Positions 43,056 through 55,100 of a stretch of DNA of 64,000 bases are shown here, piece by piece (within the stretch, counting starts at the first letter, position 1; every line of letters begins with the position of its first letter). The stretch lies in assembly GCA_900491605.1 (NCBI GenBank), contig UESW01005086.1:205409-269408 (forward strand). The letters are read 5' to 3'. Both the position numbers and the translations under genes were made by a program. The notes under the pieces are model-generated. The model saw only the letters and a list, made by a program, of their open reading frames with translations. It searched no databases and was not told the origin of the DNA. Origin of the DNA: Calamus simplicifolius (taxonomy: Eukaryota; Streptophyta; Magnoliopsida; Arecales; Arecaceae).

Positions 43056-43580
43056 GGATCGATACCTTCCGCTCACTTAATTAACCTTTGCTTGCGTCGC
43101 TGCATCAGCATCACATAAAAAGGAGCCAGCTGAGACCCTCCTTTAAAACAATTCCTACGGAAGGAAGGCGAAATTAAATGCGGCAAAGCACGAGAAGTCA
43201 ATTTGGAGGATGGTTCCAGAGCCGGAGATTAAAAAAGAGTGACGGCACGGGAGTGGCGTGGCAGCTTGGACTATGGAGTTTGGACCTCCTCACCCAGGAT
43301 CAGGACATCCTGGCCTGACGTGTCCGAGACGTAAATCCAGCGGCGAGTCGGTGACGCGCGGGCGCGGCCCGTGAGAGTTAGAACCGTAAATTATAAGTTT
43401 TGTTTTTCGTCTAATTCAAAATCCTATACTTCATTAACAACGAGGCTTTTTTTTTTTTTAATTGAAGGGGTGTCCTTTGTCAAAGATTTGATTATTGGCT
43501 TCTTAAATGTCATTTTGAGAATTCCACGCAGTTACTCGTTACTCATTTTAATTGATTCTTTAAAACGTTCAGATAAGAGA
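43056..43580 (-). promoter_or_regulatory. USP 5' flank and presumed promoter
   Basis: About 525 bp separate the USP start codon from the LTR element at 43581. No TATAAA is obvious on the minus strand. The distal part (43440-43460) has a T-run. Given the short interval, the retroelement LTR is now part of the upstream environment of this gene. Confidence 0.4.
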
Positions 43581-45783
43581 TGATGGGGTAAGTTAAAGGC
43601 CCATGGGCAACGTTTGTTCCTGAACAGTTTCCTCAAAATGCCTCCTCAAATTAAAAAATCAAAAAATAACGGAAATGGTCTCTCCTAATACTTGTTTCAA
43701 GCGAAAGACATGTACAACGGCCCCTCACAGCGGCCACGTCCCATGACGGCTCTTAGTTTCTCTTTGGCCACGGCTTTGCTCCATAATGAAGCTCCATAAC
43801 GAAGAGAAAGAATAAGAGGGAAAATAAGAGAGAAAAGAGCCACGTAACGTGTGTGGGTTCTTCCAAAGCCCGCCTCTTATCATTAATGTCTCATAGACAA
43901 ATCAGTAGTATTTAATGGTGTAGACACGGAAGGAAATCCTAAGCGGCAACCCGCCATCCTAAGCGGCCTCTTCCTTGATGGCCTTTTCAACAACAATCCT
44001 AAGTGGCAATGGCTTGGGAAGCATTTAATGGGCCTCTTCTTGGATGACCTTTTCAACAACAATCCTAGGTGGCAATGGCTTAGGAAGCATTTAATGATGC
44101 AGAGACGTAAGGCAATACTAGCGGCTGGCTGGCGGCCTCTTCCTCAACAATCCTAAGTGGCAATGGCCTAGGAAGCATTTAATATCCTAAGTGGCAATGG
44201 CCTAGGAAGCATTTAATGGGCTGAAGCATATGCAATCCTAAGCGGCCTTACATCGGCAATGACTTAGAGAGCATTTAATGGGCTGAAGCATTTAAGGTGC
44301 AGACACGGATAGAAATTCTAAGCGGCCTCTTCCTCAACGGCCTTTCTCAGCGGCCATCTTAAGTGGCCATCCTAAGTGACTTCTTCCTCGACAGCCATCC
44401 TAAGCATTTAATGGTGCGGAAATAGAAGGCAATCCTAAGCAACCTTTCATCCTAAGTGGAAATCTTTGGCGGCCTCTTCTTCAACAATCCTAAGCGGCAA
44501 TGGCCTAGAGAGCATTTAATGGTGCAGATACGGAAGGCAATCCTAAGTGGCATCTTCGTCAACCGCCTTTCTCAGCGGCCATCTTACCTTCTCCCAATTC
44601 TAGGCGACATTTATGTACCGAGGCATCCAAGGCATTTATTGGAGAGCATTCAATGGAATGAAGAATTAAATATCAAATCACGGACCACGAAGAGAGAAAA
44701 ACAGTGGAGCCATCCTAGGCACATCCTAGGCGGCCTTCACGGCCTATTCCTCGACGGTCTTTAGCCTTTCTAGACTGTTCGAGACTCCTAATTCCACTGC
44801 AATCATGGCATGGCTCCCTATTGTATTTATCTGCCAGGGCATTTATAGTCTTATAAAAGGCACATGCATTAAAGCATTTATGGCTGCCATGTTGGCCCTT
44901 TTTTTTTTTTTGGTCCCATTCATGATAAAAGATGGCGTAGAGAAGTTAGGACGAGGAGTTTCCGACTCCGCACCTCACGGAAGTCCTCGACGGCCTTTTC
45001 TCCTCAACGGCCTTTTCCAGCGACTCCTAGATGTCCCACTCTAGACCGCGGCAACCCGACTCCCGACAGGCGAGGAGGATTACGAGCATAAGAATCTGCT
45101 TGCATGGAGCCCACATGCCTGGCTCCACCATTGTCCGTGCATGCACAGAAAAGTGTACAGGATGGACAACAGACTGGCACCACCTACCTCTGATGGGGGA
45201 TAGCGCCTGTAGCTCTCACATCCACTAAGAAGAAGCATCTTCATAAAAGCTCTGATGGGGGCAGCGCCTGTAGCTCTGATATGCCACTAAGAAGAAGCAT
45301 CTTCATAAAAGCTTTGACAAGTGGTGCCACCTTAGGTCTCACAGATATTAATCTTGACATTTCACCTACCAAAAGTCCTCAGTCATCATGACACCCCAAC
45401 CACTCAGATCAAATAAGCCCCAAAAGTCATGGTCCATCATGAGGCTCCACATGACTCTTTCCCACTAAAGGACAAGGCTCCAGGCTTCTCAGGCAAGCTA
45501 CACAAAGTCCAAAAATAAATAAATGGGGTAAGAAGGACCCCCAACCGAGTAACTCAAAAAAACTCAACACGCTCATTATGGGCCTCTCCCTCTTTCTCTT
45601 TCGAGCTTTCTCAAGCTCACGGTTGTTGCCCAGAGCACTAATGTGAGCGTCGGAGGGTCCCCGCCGGAATATCCGGCCGTGGGACTTCTTGCAGGCTTTA
45701 AAGACAAAGGAAGGACCCCGATATTTCTATGGAGGAACGGGCGACGCTCAAGGGCGCCAGCTCAAAGTGATCGGGCATCAACA
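43581..45783 (+). repeat. 5' LTR of the LARD-like element
   Basis: The 2203-bp LTR is rich in dispersed short units such as GGAAGCATTTAATG, GCGGCCTCTTCCTCAACA and CAATCCTAAG, repeated many times between 43930 and 44650. An ACGT-core cluster CCACGTAACGTGTGTG lies at 43840-43855, and a TATAAAAG lies near 44852. It ends GATCGGGCATCAACA. Confidence 0.88.
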
Positions 45784-45868
45784 GATTGGCACACCAGGAA
45801 GGGGAAGCACTGAAGGAAAGAAAGCTCTGTCTCCTTGAGCTATAATTCTTTGTCCGCTCTAAGATAGC

Positions 45869-46085
45869 AATGGTGGTGATGCGCATGCCGAAGGTCCTCA
45901 CCAATCATGCCGGGGGGCATCCACATCGCACTAAGCAGCAAAAGGCCACCCTCTCTGCTCCTCCTTCACCACCAACCTCAGCTGCTCTAATTAACCAGCT
46001 GGCCATCTTCAATCAACAAGTTCAAGCCTTGAATGCAGTAGTTCATGAACTGCAGAATCAATGCTCGGTGGCCACTCAGCAGTAG
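45869..46085 (+). CDS. Short gag-like N-terminal ORF of the LARD-like element
   Basis: From ATGGTGGTGATGCGC the frame encodes 71-72 residues with GGHPHRTKQQ and LINQLAIFNQQVQALNAVVH ending CSVATQQ and stop. It corresponds to the Gln-rich N-terminal end of the Tat gag (LTQQVQTLTAMVHELQQQ...SVATQH, 19580-19668), where a stop also occurs at the same place. It contains no capsid or zinc domain. It could be a short translated leader peptide or a mere relic. Confidence 0.5.
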
Positions 46086-46878
46086 CCCAAGCCTCTCACA
46101 TCGCTCATGATAGCTGCACCCGTTAGTCAACAATTCATCCACAAAAAATCTCCTCAGGGAGAAGTTATTGCCATCATGCGTCATCTAAGCACCACCACCG
46201 TGAAGCTTTCAAGAGACTGCAGTCTCCTACCTCCCGCTCAAGCAGCCACTCCTCCCCTTAATAATCTGGTGCTTAGATGAAGAGCATCTGGATGAACAAC
46301 ACCGGCGGCTGGAAGAGCTCACTCAAAGGCTCAACAATCAGCCAGAGGTGGACTGCAACATGGGTAGCAGAATAATTTCCAAAAGGGATGAACTTGAGAC
46401 ATTATCCGTCACCTCAAGCATTTATGGGCATTTTAATTTCTGATGATAGTAAACCGAGAGGTGTTGGTGCAATTAATGCAAAGAGGAAGACGAGGACAAA
46501 GGGCTTTGGCTATTAACTCCACCTTCCCTCTCTCTTCTTCTCTCTTTTGTACCCAAAAGCCAAACCGAGCCCAGGACCTTTTACGAATTTCGTTTTAGCT
46601 GCTCTCAGGCTTCAGCACTGAGGGCAATCAATCTCTTCAAAGAAAGAGCTAGGCAAAGCTCTATGTCCCGACTCCATGCTGACCCCAGCGTCATCGAATA
46701 CGATGCAAAAGCCAAAAAGCTACAAAAGCTAAGTACACTATGCTCAGGCAGTATTTTTCTTTCATTAATACTTGGAAATATCATGCAGGGAAGACTGACT
46801 CCATCATCGGCAACAAAGACTGAATCCAGCGTCAGCAACAAAGAAAAAAGGAACCTGAGTCTGGTCCAGGCACCCTCA

Positions 46879-47490
46879 GGTCACCCTCCGGGGTTAAAGG
46901 CTTCCGAGCATGGTCCTATCACAGCGACTCTCGGGTCACCCTTCGGGATTCAAAAGGACCCTGAGCATGGTTCAAACACCCTCAGGTCACTCTCTAGGGT
47001 TAAAGACTCCCGAGCATGGTCCCATCACAGCGACTCTCGGGTCACCCTTCGGGGTTCAAAAGGACCCTGAGCATGGTTCAAACACCCTCAGGTCACCCTC
47101 CGGGTTTAAAGGCTCCCGAGCATGGTCCCATCACAGCGACTCTCAAATCACCCTTCGGGGTTCAAAAGAACCCTCAGCATGGTTCAAACACTCTTAGGTC
47201 ACCCTCCGAGGTTAAAAGCTCCCGAGCATGGTCCCATCATAGCGACTCTCGGATCACCCTTCAGGATTCAAAAGGACCCTGAGCATGGTTCAAACACCCT
47301 CATGTCACCCTCCGAGGTTAAAGGCTCCTGAGCATGGTCCCATCATAGCGACTCTCGGGTCACCCTTCAGGGTTCAAAAGGACCCTGAGCATGGTTCAAA
47401 CACCCTCAGGTCATCCTCCGGGGTTAAAGGCTCCCGAGCATGGTCCCATCACAGCGACTCTCGGGTCACCCTTCGGGGTTCACAAGGCTC
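46879..47490. repeat. 106-bp higher-order tandem array
   Basis: Starts at 46879, 46985, 47091, 47197, 47303 and 47409 give an exact 106-bp period over six units. Each unit is itself a dimer of two diverged ~53-bp monomers. Monomer A contains GGTTAAAGGCTCCCGAGCAT, and monomer B contains GGTTCAAAAGGACCCTGAGC. Both open with GGTCACCCT(C/T)CGGGG. All frames stay open over long stretches because 106 is not a multiple of three and stops are rare, which explains the apparent ORFs. Confidence 0.95.
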
Positions 47491-47494
47491 TCAA

Positions 47495-47745
47495 CGGCCT
47501 CAACTCAGTCTCGTTGGCTCTATCAGCCTCAGCGGCATTATTACAGCCTCAGTGGCTCTATCGCTCTGCCTTAGCAGCATCATTACAGCCTTAGTGGCTC
47601 TATCGCTCTGCCTCAGCGGCATCATTACAGCCTCAACTGTTCTATTACAGCCTTAACGGTTCTATTGCAGTCTCATCGGCTCTATCAGCCTTAGTGGCTC
47701 TATCGCTTTGCCTCAGTAGCATCATTACAGCCTCAGTGGCCTAGT
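47495..47745. repeat. Short-unit array after the 106-bp repeats
   Basis: Units built from GGCTCTATCGCTCTGCCT and CATCATTACAGCCTCA recur about five times with variation. The array ends before the polypurine-like GAAGTGTGAGGGCATC preceding the 3' LTR. Confidence 0.75.
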
Positions 47746-47891
47746 TGACGAGCATCTTCCCAAAAATTAGTGCATGCTACTTTAAGTGGGCACAAGGTAA
47801 TCAACTTACCCCCAACAGAGCTTGAGAAATTCTACACTCCTTAAGCTTGACTAAGTGCAGGACCTACAAGCTCAAGAAGTGTGAGGGCATC

Positions 47892-50434
47892 TGATGGGGT
47901 CAGTTAACAGGCCCATGGGCAATGATGGCAGCTTGTTCCTGAACGGTTTCCTCAAATGCCTTCTAAAATCAAAAATTAAACGCAATATTTTTCTACTCGG
48001 CAATGGTCTCTCCTAATACTTGTCTTCAAGCGAAAGACATGTACAACAGCCCCTCACAGCGGCCACATCCCACAACAGCCACAACGGCTCCCAGTCTCTC
48101 TCGACGGCTCCCAAGTCCTCGGCTTTGCTCCCAGTTGCAACAATAAGCATCCGTCATAATGAAGAGAGAACAAGAGGGACAAAAGCCACATGACGTGCGT
48201 GGGTTCTTCCAAGGCTTGTCATTAATGTCCCATAAGAAAATCAATGGGAAGCATTTAATGGTGCAGATACAGAAGGAAATCCTAGGAGGCCTTTCTTCTT
48301 GAATAGTAATCCTAGGCGACAACGGCCATCCTAAGCGGCCTCTTTTCTCAGACGGCCTTTTCAACAACAATCCTAAGCGGCAATGGCCTGGGAAGCATTT
48401 AATGAGCTAAAGCATTTAATAGTGCGGAGATGGAAGGCAATCTTAGGCGGCCTCTCATCAACAATCCTAGGCGACAATGGCTTGGGAGCATTTAATGGGT
48501 TGAAACATTTAATGGTTAGAAGACGAAGGCAATCGGCCTTTCATCCTAGGTGGCCTCTTCCTCAACAATCTTAGGCGGCAATGGCCTGGGGAGCATTTAA
48601 TGGGCTGAAGCATTTAATAGTGTATAGACGGAGCCTTTCATCTTAGACAGCCTCTTCCTCAACAATCCTAGGCGGCAATGGCTTGGAGAGCATTTAATGG
48701 GCCAAAGCATAGGAAATCCTAGGCAGCCGGCCTTTCATCTAGTCACAACGGCAATTTTAGGCAGCATTTATGTGCCAAGGAATTTATAGGTCTTATAAGG
48801 CCCTCGCTCCAAGACATTTATTGAAGAGCATTTAATAGAATTGAGCATTTAATGTCAAGTCATGGACTATAAAGAGAGAAAGACAACGGAGGAAGTCCTA
48901 AGCTGCCTTTTCCTCAACGGCCTTCCTCAATGGCCATCCTAAGCGGCCTATTCCTCAATAGCCTTCCTTAATGGCCATCCTAAGCGGCCTTTCTAAGCGG
49001 TTTCGCCTTTCTAAGCGGTTTCAGTCAGACTCTTAATTTCACCACGATGGCTCTCTATTATGTGCCAGGGCATTTATGGTCTTATAAAAGCCACATGCAT
49101 TAAGGCATTTATGGCTACCACGTTGGCTTTTTTTTTTTTTTTTGTCTAAAAGATGGTATAGAGAAGCCGATTCCGCACCTCACGGACGGCCTTTTCTAGC
49201 TTCCATCTTCGACGACTCCTAGCCAATGTTTTGAAAACCGGACCGGACAACGAACTGGCTTAACATTTGGGTCGCGGGTCAATCAGTTGGACCGGATAAA
49301 CCGGTTTGGTCGGACTAGATAATATTATAATTAAATTTTAATTTAATAATATAAAATAATAAAATATAAATATAATTTAAATAAAAAATTAAAAAAAAAT
49401 CTAAACACCGAGTTGAATAGGTTGAAACCCGGCTGATTTAATGGGTCTTTTCGATTTTTACCGGGTCATATAAAAGTCAACTTTAATAATAAAAGTCAAC
49501 TTTAATAATAAAATCGATTTTTATCGGGTCATATAAAAGTCAACTTTAATAATAAAAGTCAACTTTAATAATAAAATCGGACCGGACTGATGACCGATTT
49601 CCGGTTCCGGTTGGATCGGCCAATCCGATCCGATTTTCAAAACATTGCTCTTAGCTATCCCACTCTAGACCGCGGCAAATCCCACTCTAGACCGCAACCC
49701 GACTCCCGACAGGCGAGGAGGATTATGAGCATAAGAATCTGCTTGCGTGGAGCCCACATACCTGGCTCCACCATTATCCGTGCATGCACAGAAAAGTGTA
49801 CAGGATGGACAACAGACTGGCACCACCTACCTCTGACGGGGGACAGCGCCTGTCGCTCTGACATGCCACTAAGAAGAAGCATCTTCATAAAAGCTCTGAC
49901 GGGCCTTTAGCTCTGACATGCCACTAAGAAGAAGCATCTTTATAAAAGCTTTACAAGTGGCAGCACCACAGACATTTTACCTACCAAAAGTTCTCAGTCA
50001 TCATGACACCCCAACCACTCAGATCAAATGAGCCCTAAAAGTCATGGTCCATCATGAGGCTCCATGTGATCCTTTCTCACTAAAGGATAAGGCTCCAGGC
50101 TTCTCAGGCAAGCTACACAAAGTCCAAAGATAAATAAATGGGGTAAGAAGGACCCTCAATCGGGTAACTCAAAAAAACTCAACATGCTCATTCTGGGCCT
50201 CTCTCTCTTTCTTTTTCGAGCGCTCATTCTAGGCCTTTCTCTCTTTCTTTTTCGAGCTTTCTTAAGCTCACGGCTGTTGTACAGAGCACTAACTTGAGCG
50301 TCGGAGGGTCCCCATCGGAATATCCGATCATAGGACTTCTTGCAAGCTTTAAAGATAAAGAAAGAGCTTCGATATTTTTATGAAGGAATGGCCGATGCTC
50401 AAGAACGCGAGCTCAAAATGACCGAGCATCAACA
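47892..50434 (+). repeat. 3' LTR of the LARD-like element
   Basis: The 2543-bp LTR matches 43581-45783 but carries an extra 424-bp MITE (49224-49647) plus its target duplication, and a local doubling of TCCCACTCTAGACCGC (49658-49690). The ACGT cluster is changed to CCACATGACGTGCGTG (48186-48201). Confidence 0.88.
49216..49655. mobile_element. hAT-like MITE inserted in the 3' LTR
   Basis: The element spans 49224-49647 (424 bp). Its left end CAATGTTTTGAAAACCGGAC and right end (reverse complement CAATGTTTTGAAAATCGGAT) form terminal inverted repeats. Flanking CTCCTAGC (49216-49223) and CTCTTAGC (49648-49655) are an 8-bp target duplication with one change, the hAT length. The other LTR of the same element, near 45026, reads CGACTCCTAGATGTCCCACT without the insert. 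The interior is AT-rich and has a duplicated block with GTCAACTTTAATAATAAAA. Confidence 0.85.
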
Positions 50435-50439
50435 AGAGC

Positions 50440-52112
50440 ATAGGTTTTGAGCGGACATTTCCTTCTTGGGTTTGGTCTTTTAACAAAAATAAAGTTCTGA
50501 TCCTTACAACTTCCTGCATAAAGGCATTTATCCCTACAACTCAAAGGACGGACTGATGACGTAAACTGCAATCTACCAATACTTTCTTCAAAGGTTTATG
50601 TTTTGGAAAAAAAAAAAAAAAATTCAAGAAAGCATTTTCGACTATTAGAGCCTGCCCATTTTGAAGTGTTTTACGACCTTCTATGCATAAGATTGGTTAT
50701 CGACAGGCATTACTGAAACTTTACGCTATTGTGAAAATTACAAAAGTATGAAAAAAAGATATTAGAAAACAAGATCATGACTCTTAGAATGTGCTTGGTA
50801 TGGCATTGAAGAGGATGAAAAGTTAGTTTTATAATTTTTCATCAAAAGGGTGTTTGGGATAAAGTTAAAACTTTTTTAAGAAGATTATTTTCATCCTGTT
50901 AATCCCAAATATTAACTTAAGAGGTAAGTTAACAGGATAAAAAGCAAAAAAAAAATAAAAAATATTAAAATATTAAATAATTCCCATATATAATATATTA
51001 ATATATATATATACATACATTAATAAAATTAACAGTCACATGTAATATTTTATCTTTCATTCAGATACAATTAAATGCATAGTTAACAAAAATTTTATAT
51101 TTTCTTAAAATTTATACCAATAAAAATTACTTTTGTAACTTTATCAATAGTTTTTAACCCCATACCAATCCCATGATCCCATCCCTCAGAAAGGTTGGGG
51201 GCAAAAAATAAAAAACCGGTATGATTCATTAGAAATCCAAAGTAATATAAAATTGCCTAAAGGACCTCAAAGAAGAGAGATGAGAAACGAAACGTGGCAA
51301 CCGAACAAAAACTGGGGAAACATGAGACGTGAATGGTTTGTCCAGGGAGTCCTTCAGATACCACTGGTCTCCATCCATCTATTTATTCTGATGCAGATTC
51401 TCTATCCTCTTCTTCAAGACCTCTTGGCTGCAAGGGGAAGCAGTTGCAAAACTCACAACCATAAGGATTGAAAGGGTCAAAATTCTTCAGAGATGAAATT
51501 GCTTTACCATTGGATTGTACATCGAGTTTTTTTTTTTTTTTTAAACTCGTGCATCAAGTTTTAATGGCACGAAATATAATAAGCATCAAGATTTTTCATT
51601 TTGATGTTACTAATAAAACAGGTCAAGCCTTAAACCCATTTTTAAGAGGAAAATAAGAAAACATTCAGAATTGCATCAGTAAGGACAAGACGTCCTCGGC
51701 AAGGCTTGGCCAAAATTTTCTTTGAGAAACACCTTCACAACGGTTGATATATTTGACCTTTGAATAACTATTTGACCTTTGAATAACTAGTTTCCTCCGA
51801 ATAACTCTCACATTTTCAACAACATTTCTTGTAACGCTTCACAGTAACTCATTGACCATATCAAGCAACAATTCAGCACAGCGCTGACTTTTCCAGCAAT
51901 ACATGAATGGTCCAGGATTGAACATACAATTGTTCCAATACAATGTCACAAGTACATGATGAACCATGTCATGCTGCCTGGGTTGATGGCCGCAATACAA
52001 TCAGAGCAGCTGCGGCAATGAATCTCCAATGAATTAAACTGATAATCGAAGAAATTAGAGAGGGGAAAAAAAGGCTCAATTCTGTCATAGAAAGGAAAAC
52101 ACTCGTGCTTCT
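50440..52112. other. Non-coding interval between LARD-like element and membrane-protein gene
   Basis: No gene is seen. A stretch at about 50790-51180 with GTGCTTGGTATGGCATTG at one end and CCATACCAATCCC at the other could be another MITE. A poly-T run lies at 51529-51542. The 3' UTR of the minus-strand gene should lie just below 52113. Confidence 0.45.
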
Positions 52113-55100
52113 TCATATTCCACGAAGGTTGAAATATTGAGAAATGGGTTTGTAAACCTTTTCAAGTGCTGCAAAACAAATGTGAAAGCAAGGTCAGTTG
52201 ACAGACAATACATGCACCCCCCCCCCCCCCCCCACAAAAAAAAAAAAAAAAGATCACTTCTGAAAAAACAAATGCAGAAATGAATCCTCTGATCCTTTCA
52301 AAATGGAACCATCTCCATCAGGATTAAAAAGTGAAGGAAAAAAGAATAGCTCGGAATTATGGACCCAAGTGGAATATTGTAACTAAAATGACAAAAAGAT
52401 CACCATAAAATGTAGTAAATAAAACAATTACCATAAAATGTAGCAACCGAGAATGAGAAAAATGAAATCAATGCGTCTTATGCTTTTGTTTATCTTCATG
52501 AAAGTTCTTGCATATGTAATGCACCTTGGCATCAAATAGTTGATACTAAAAAATGTTACAAGGATGAATCCTCAGTATTCTAAGGCTAAAAAATGTTACC
52601 TTGTGGGTAAAATTGGCACGATATTTTGGCACTCTGGAAAACCATACATAACAAAATCTCCATCCATATATGAAGTCCCTTCTGGAGCTGAATTGATGCA
52701 AGATCGGTTGTTGTTTAGGTTTATGTCCAATAATTGGACCCGTACCCCTTCACATATGTCAATGGTATAACATCAAGTCATATTACTTCTCAAACATTTA
52801 AACATTCCATAGCTCAACCTAAGGCAGTGGTTGGTAGAAACTGAACGTGCTAATAGAGCTGGGTGTAGCTGGAACCGTGGAATTACTTTTTGGTGGCTTA
52901 AGAACGACCCCAACCAGCCTTAGCAATAGGTTGTTTTGGTCATAGGTCTAATCACAATGATTGGGCTGTTCTAAGTCAGTTTCATGTGGATCTGCAATTA
53001 CAGCAAACCTCAGAGAGCAGTTTCGCAAACCCTACAGGTGATGGGACTTACAAGTTTTAGATGCTACAGAACATGCATTTAGTTTGAAATACTGCGCTAA
53101 AATTAAGCCTTTATGTGCACTGTCATGGAGATGGTGCAGTACTATTATAATGTGGGTGCAGTAGCACATAGCACTAGAGGCCATACAAGAGCAGTTGGTA
53201 TCAATTTGATTACAATAAAGTCAGAATTTTTTTAGCTATTTTCACTACAGTGAACACAGCACACTAGTAATCTGAATATATAGAACTGTAGCACTATCAT
53301 TGTGAACAAATGTTGACATGTATTATCTAACCTACTGATGTCACTTTAAAAGAACAAACATCCTTGTTTGGATACCTTTCTGTGGAAAAGTTTCATGCAC
53401 CAACTTTGTGTCCACATTCCCATTGAACTAATTACAAAAAGACATGCATCACGTTGAGTCCTACAAAACAACAGAAGATACGAATTATTCTAACATGAAT
53501 TAACAGGGGGAAAAAAAGCTATAAGGACTCATGTCATTCTTACAGCAAAGAATGTTTAAGAAATAATAACTCAAAAAAAAATTAGTCCGTTCTATCACAA
53601 GGAACAATGCTATCAGTAACAATTTCTTTGGTGATTTTACCTTGCGAAACAAAAGTAAGAACCAAGTTAGACCTGGCCATGAATTGGCACCACCTTCCAA
53701 AAGGTTGGCATTAGGTTGACAACTAATTGCAATTCCTGTTCATCCACAAAGCCTTCTTAACTACAAGTACTGCTCTATGTCTGACTCAATATTTGATAGG
53801 AAAGGGCTTGAGTTGTATGACAAAATTATATGGACAATGATTTATTTTTTGCACTTTTTCATCCTCTTCTTGTGTCAGTCTGCTTATCTCCTTTTTTTTC
53901 TTCCATGCAATCACCATAGAACGAAGAAAAAGCCCCATCACAATTTGTAGCTTTTTCCAAGCCTGAACCTGACTGTACCAGTGTCGAACAAGTTTTGACT
54001 GGTCCCCAGCCAGCTCTTCTGGTGAATTGGCTATACACAGGCCAAAATCATAGAATCAGTGCTGACTTAATAAAGAACTAGCTAATGTGAATTGCTGCAG
54101 CCTGTTTTTGAGATGTTTATATCATTGAGCTATTTTTGAGTTATTTAGGATTTCAACATAATTTTAACTCTTGGAAAGAATATGGCCTCGTCGCACTCAT
54201 GGTCATGGATGCACCTCAGGACAAAGCTGCCAAGAACACAGCCATTGATATTCAACTTATGAAAAAAAAATCTGAGAATTTCTAATTATTTCAGTTCATT
54301 GTGATTATATTTGTTATCTATTAGGCCTTAATTACTCTAGTCACATCACAATTGCTCTTATGATCTATCATCTTCGGTAGCTCATTACTCTAGTCACATC
54401 ACAATTGCTCTTATGATCTATCATCTTCAGTAGCTCATAAGTTCACCTATCAAACTTGATGGATCAAACTTAGATGTATCTTACCATATTGATAACACAA
54501 CCAAGCTGATCACAAACCTAAATATGCTGGTCTACAGGTTGCAATTTGGAAAATCTGTATTAGAATTCAAACAAACGGCTTGGATCTTACTGTTTGACTA
54601 CAGAAACATGGGCTGTATTGCCAAATAAAGCTACCCAAATATATTGGAGTGAGCTCTCAACAGTAACAAAAGTAAGAGGACCGTGCAACTGTCCCCATAT
54701 AGAATAAATAAATCTTGCTGTTGCTGGACATGGTTAATCAAGGTAAAATCAAAATTTCCAACCAGTTCTTCTGAACTGGTTAAATTCGTCATGATATAGT
54801 ATTTCAGTTTATCTAGTCCAAAAGAACTTTCTATCTCCACATTACTGTGCCAAGAACATTGACAAAGGCAATCATTATTGGTAGTAGCAAGCATCTACAA
54901 AAGAGACTACTTTATATGGGAAATAAACTACTTTACAGATGCAAGTATTGAGATGGATCAGCTTAAATAGTAACCCAGCAATGAGAGCACATACATCAAC
55001 TTGGAAGTGGGGACATCTGCAACTGACTCTGAAATGTGCCATCTGATGTATCTTGAGGATCTAAAGAATCCCTTCTTGAGCGGTCTAGAGAAGTTGCTTC

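Larger units (their letters stand above)
43576..50439 (+). mobile_element. Non-autonomous LTR retrotransposon (LARD-like) related to the Tat element
   Basis: The LTRs are 43581-45783 and 47892-50434, both starting TGATGGGG and ending GCATCAACA. AGAGA (43576-43580) and AGAGC (50435-50439) form a target duplication with one change. The interior is only about 2.1 kb: a primer site TTGGCACACCAGGAAGGGG, a gag-like N-terminal segment, a 106-bp repeat array and no pol. The element must have been moved in trans. The primer site and gag start resemble those of the Tat element at 18207-35559, suggesting a relative of that family as helper. Confidence 0.88.

Noticed and set aside
43056..43076. Upstream in-frame ATG giving seven extra residues for the USP protein
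   Set aside because: Possible, but the downstream ATG gives the family-typical N-terminal distance to VVMVAIDES and total length; kept as an alternative only.
46663..47656. Series of overlapping 70-135-residue repeat proteins
   Set aside because: They arise because the 106-bp repeats lack stops in several frames and are out of phase with codons. No start context or conservation.
50434..55000. Search for cation-efflux (CDF) exons downstream of the membrane-protein gene
   Set aside because: No HxxxD-type metal site or His-rich loop sequence was recognised on the minus strand.
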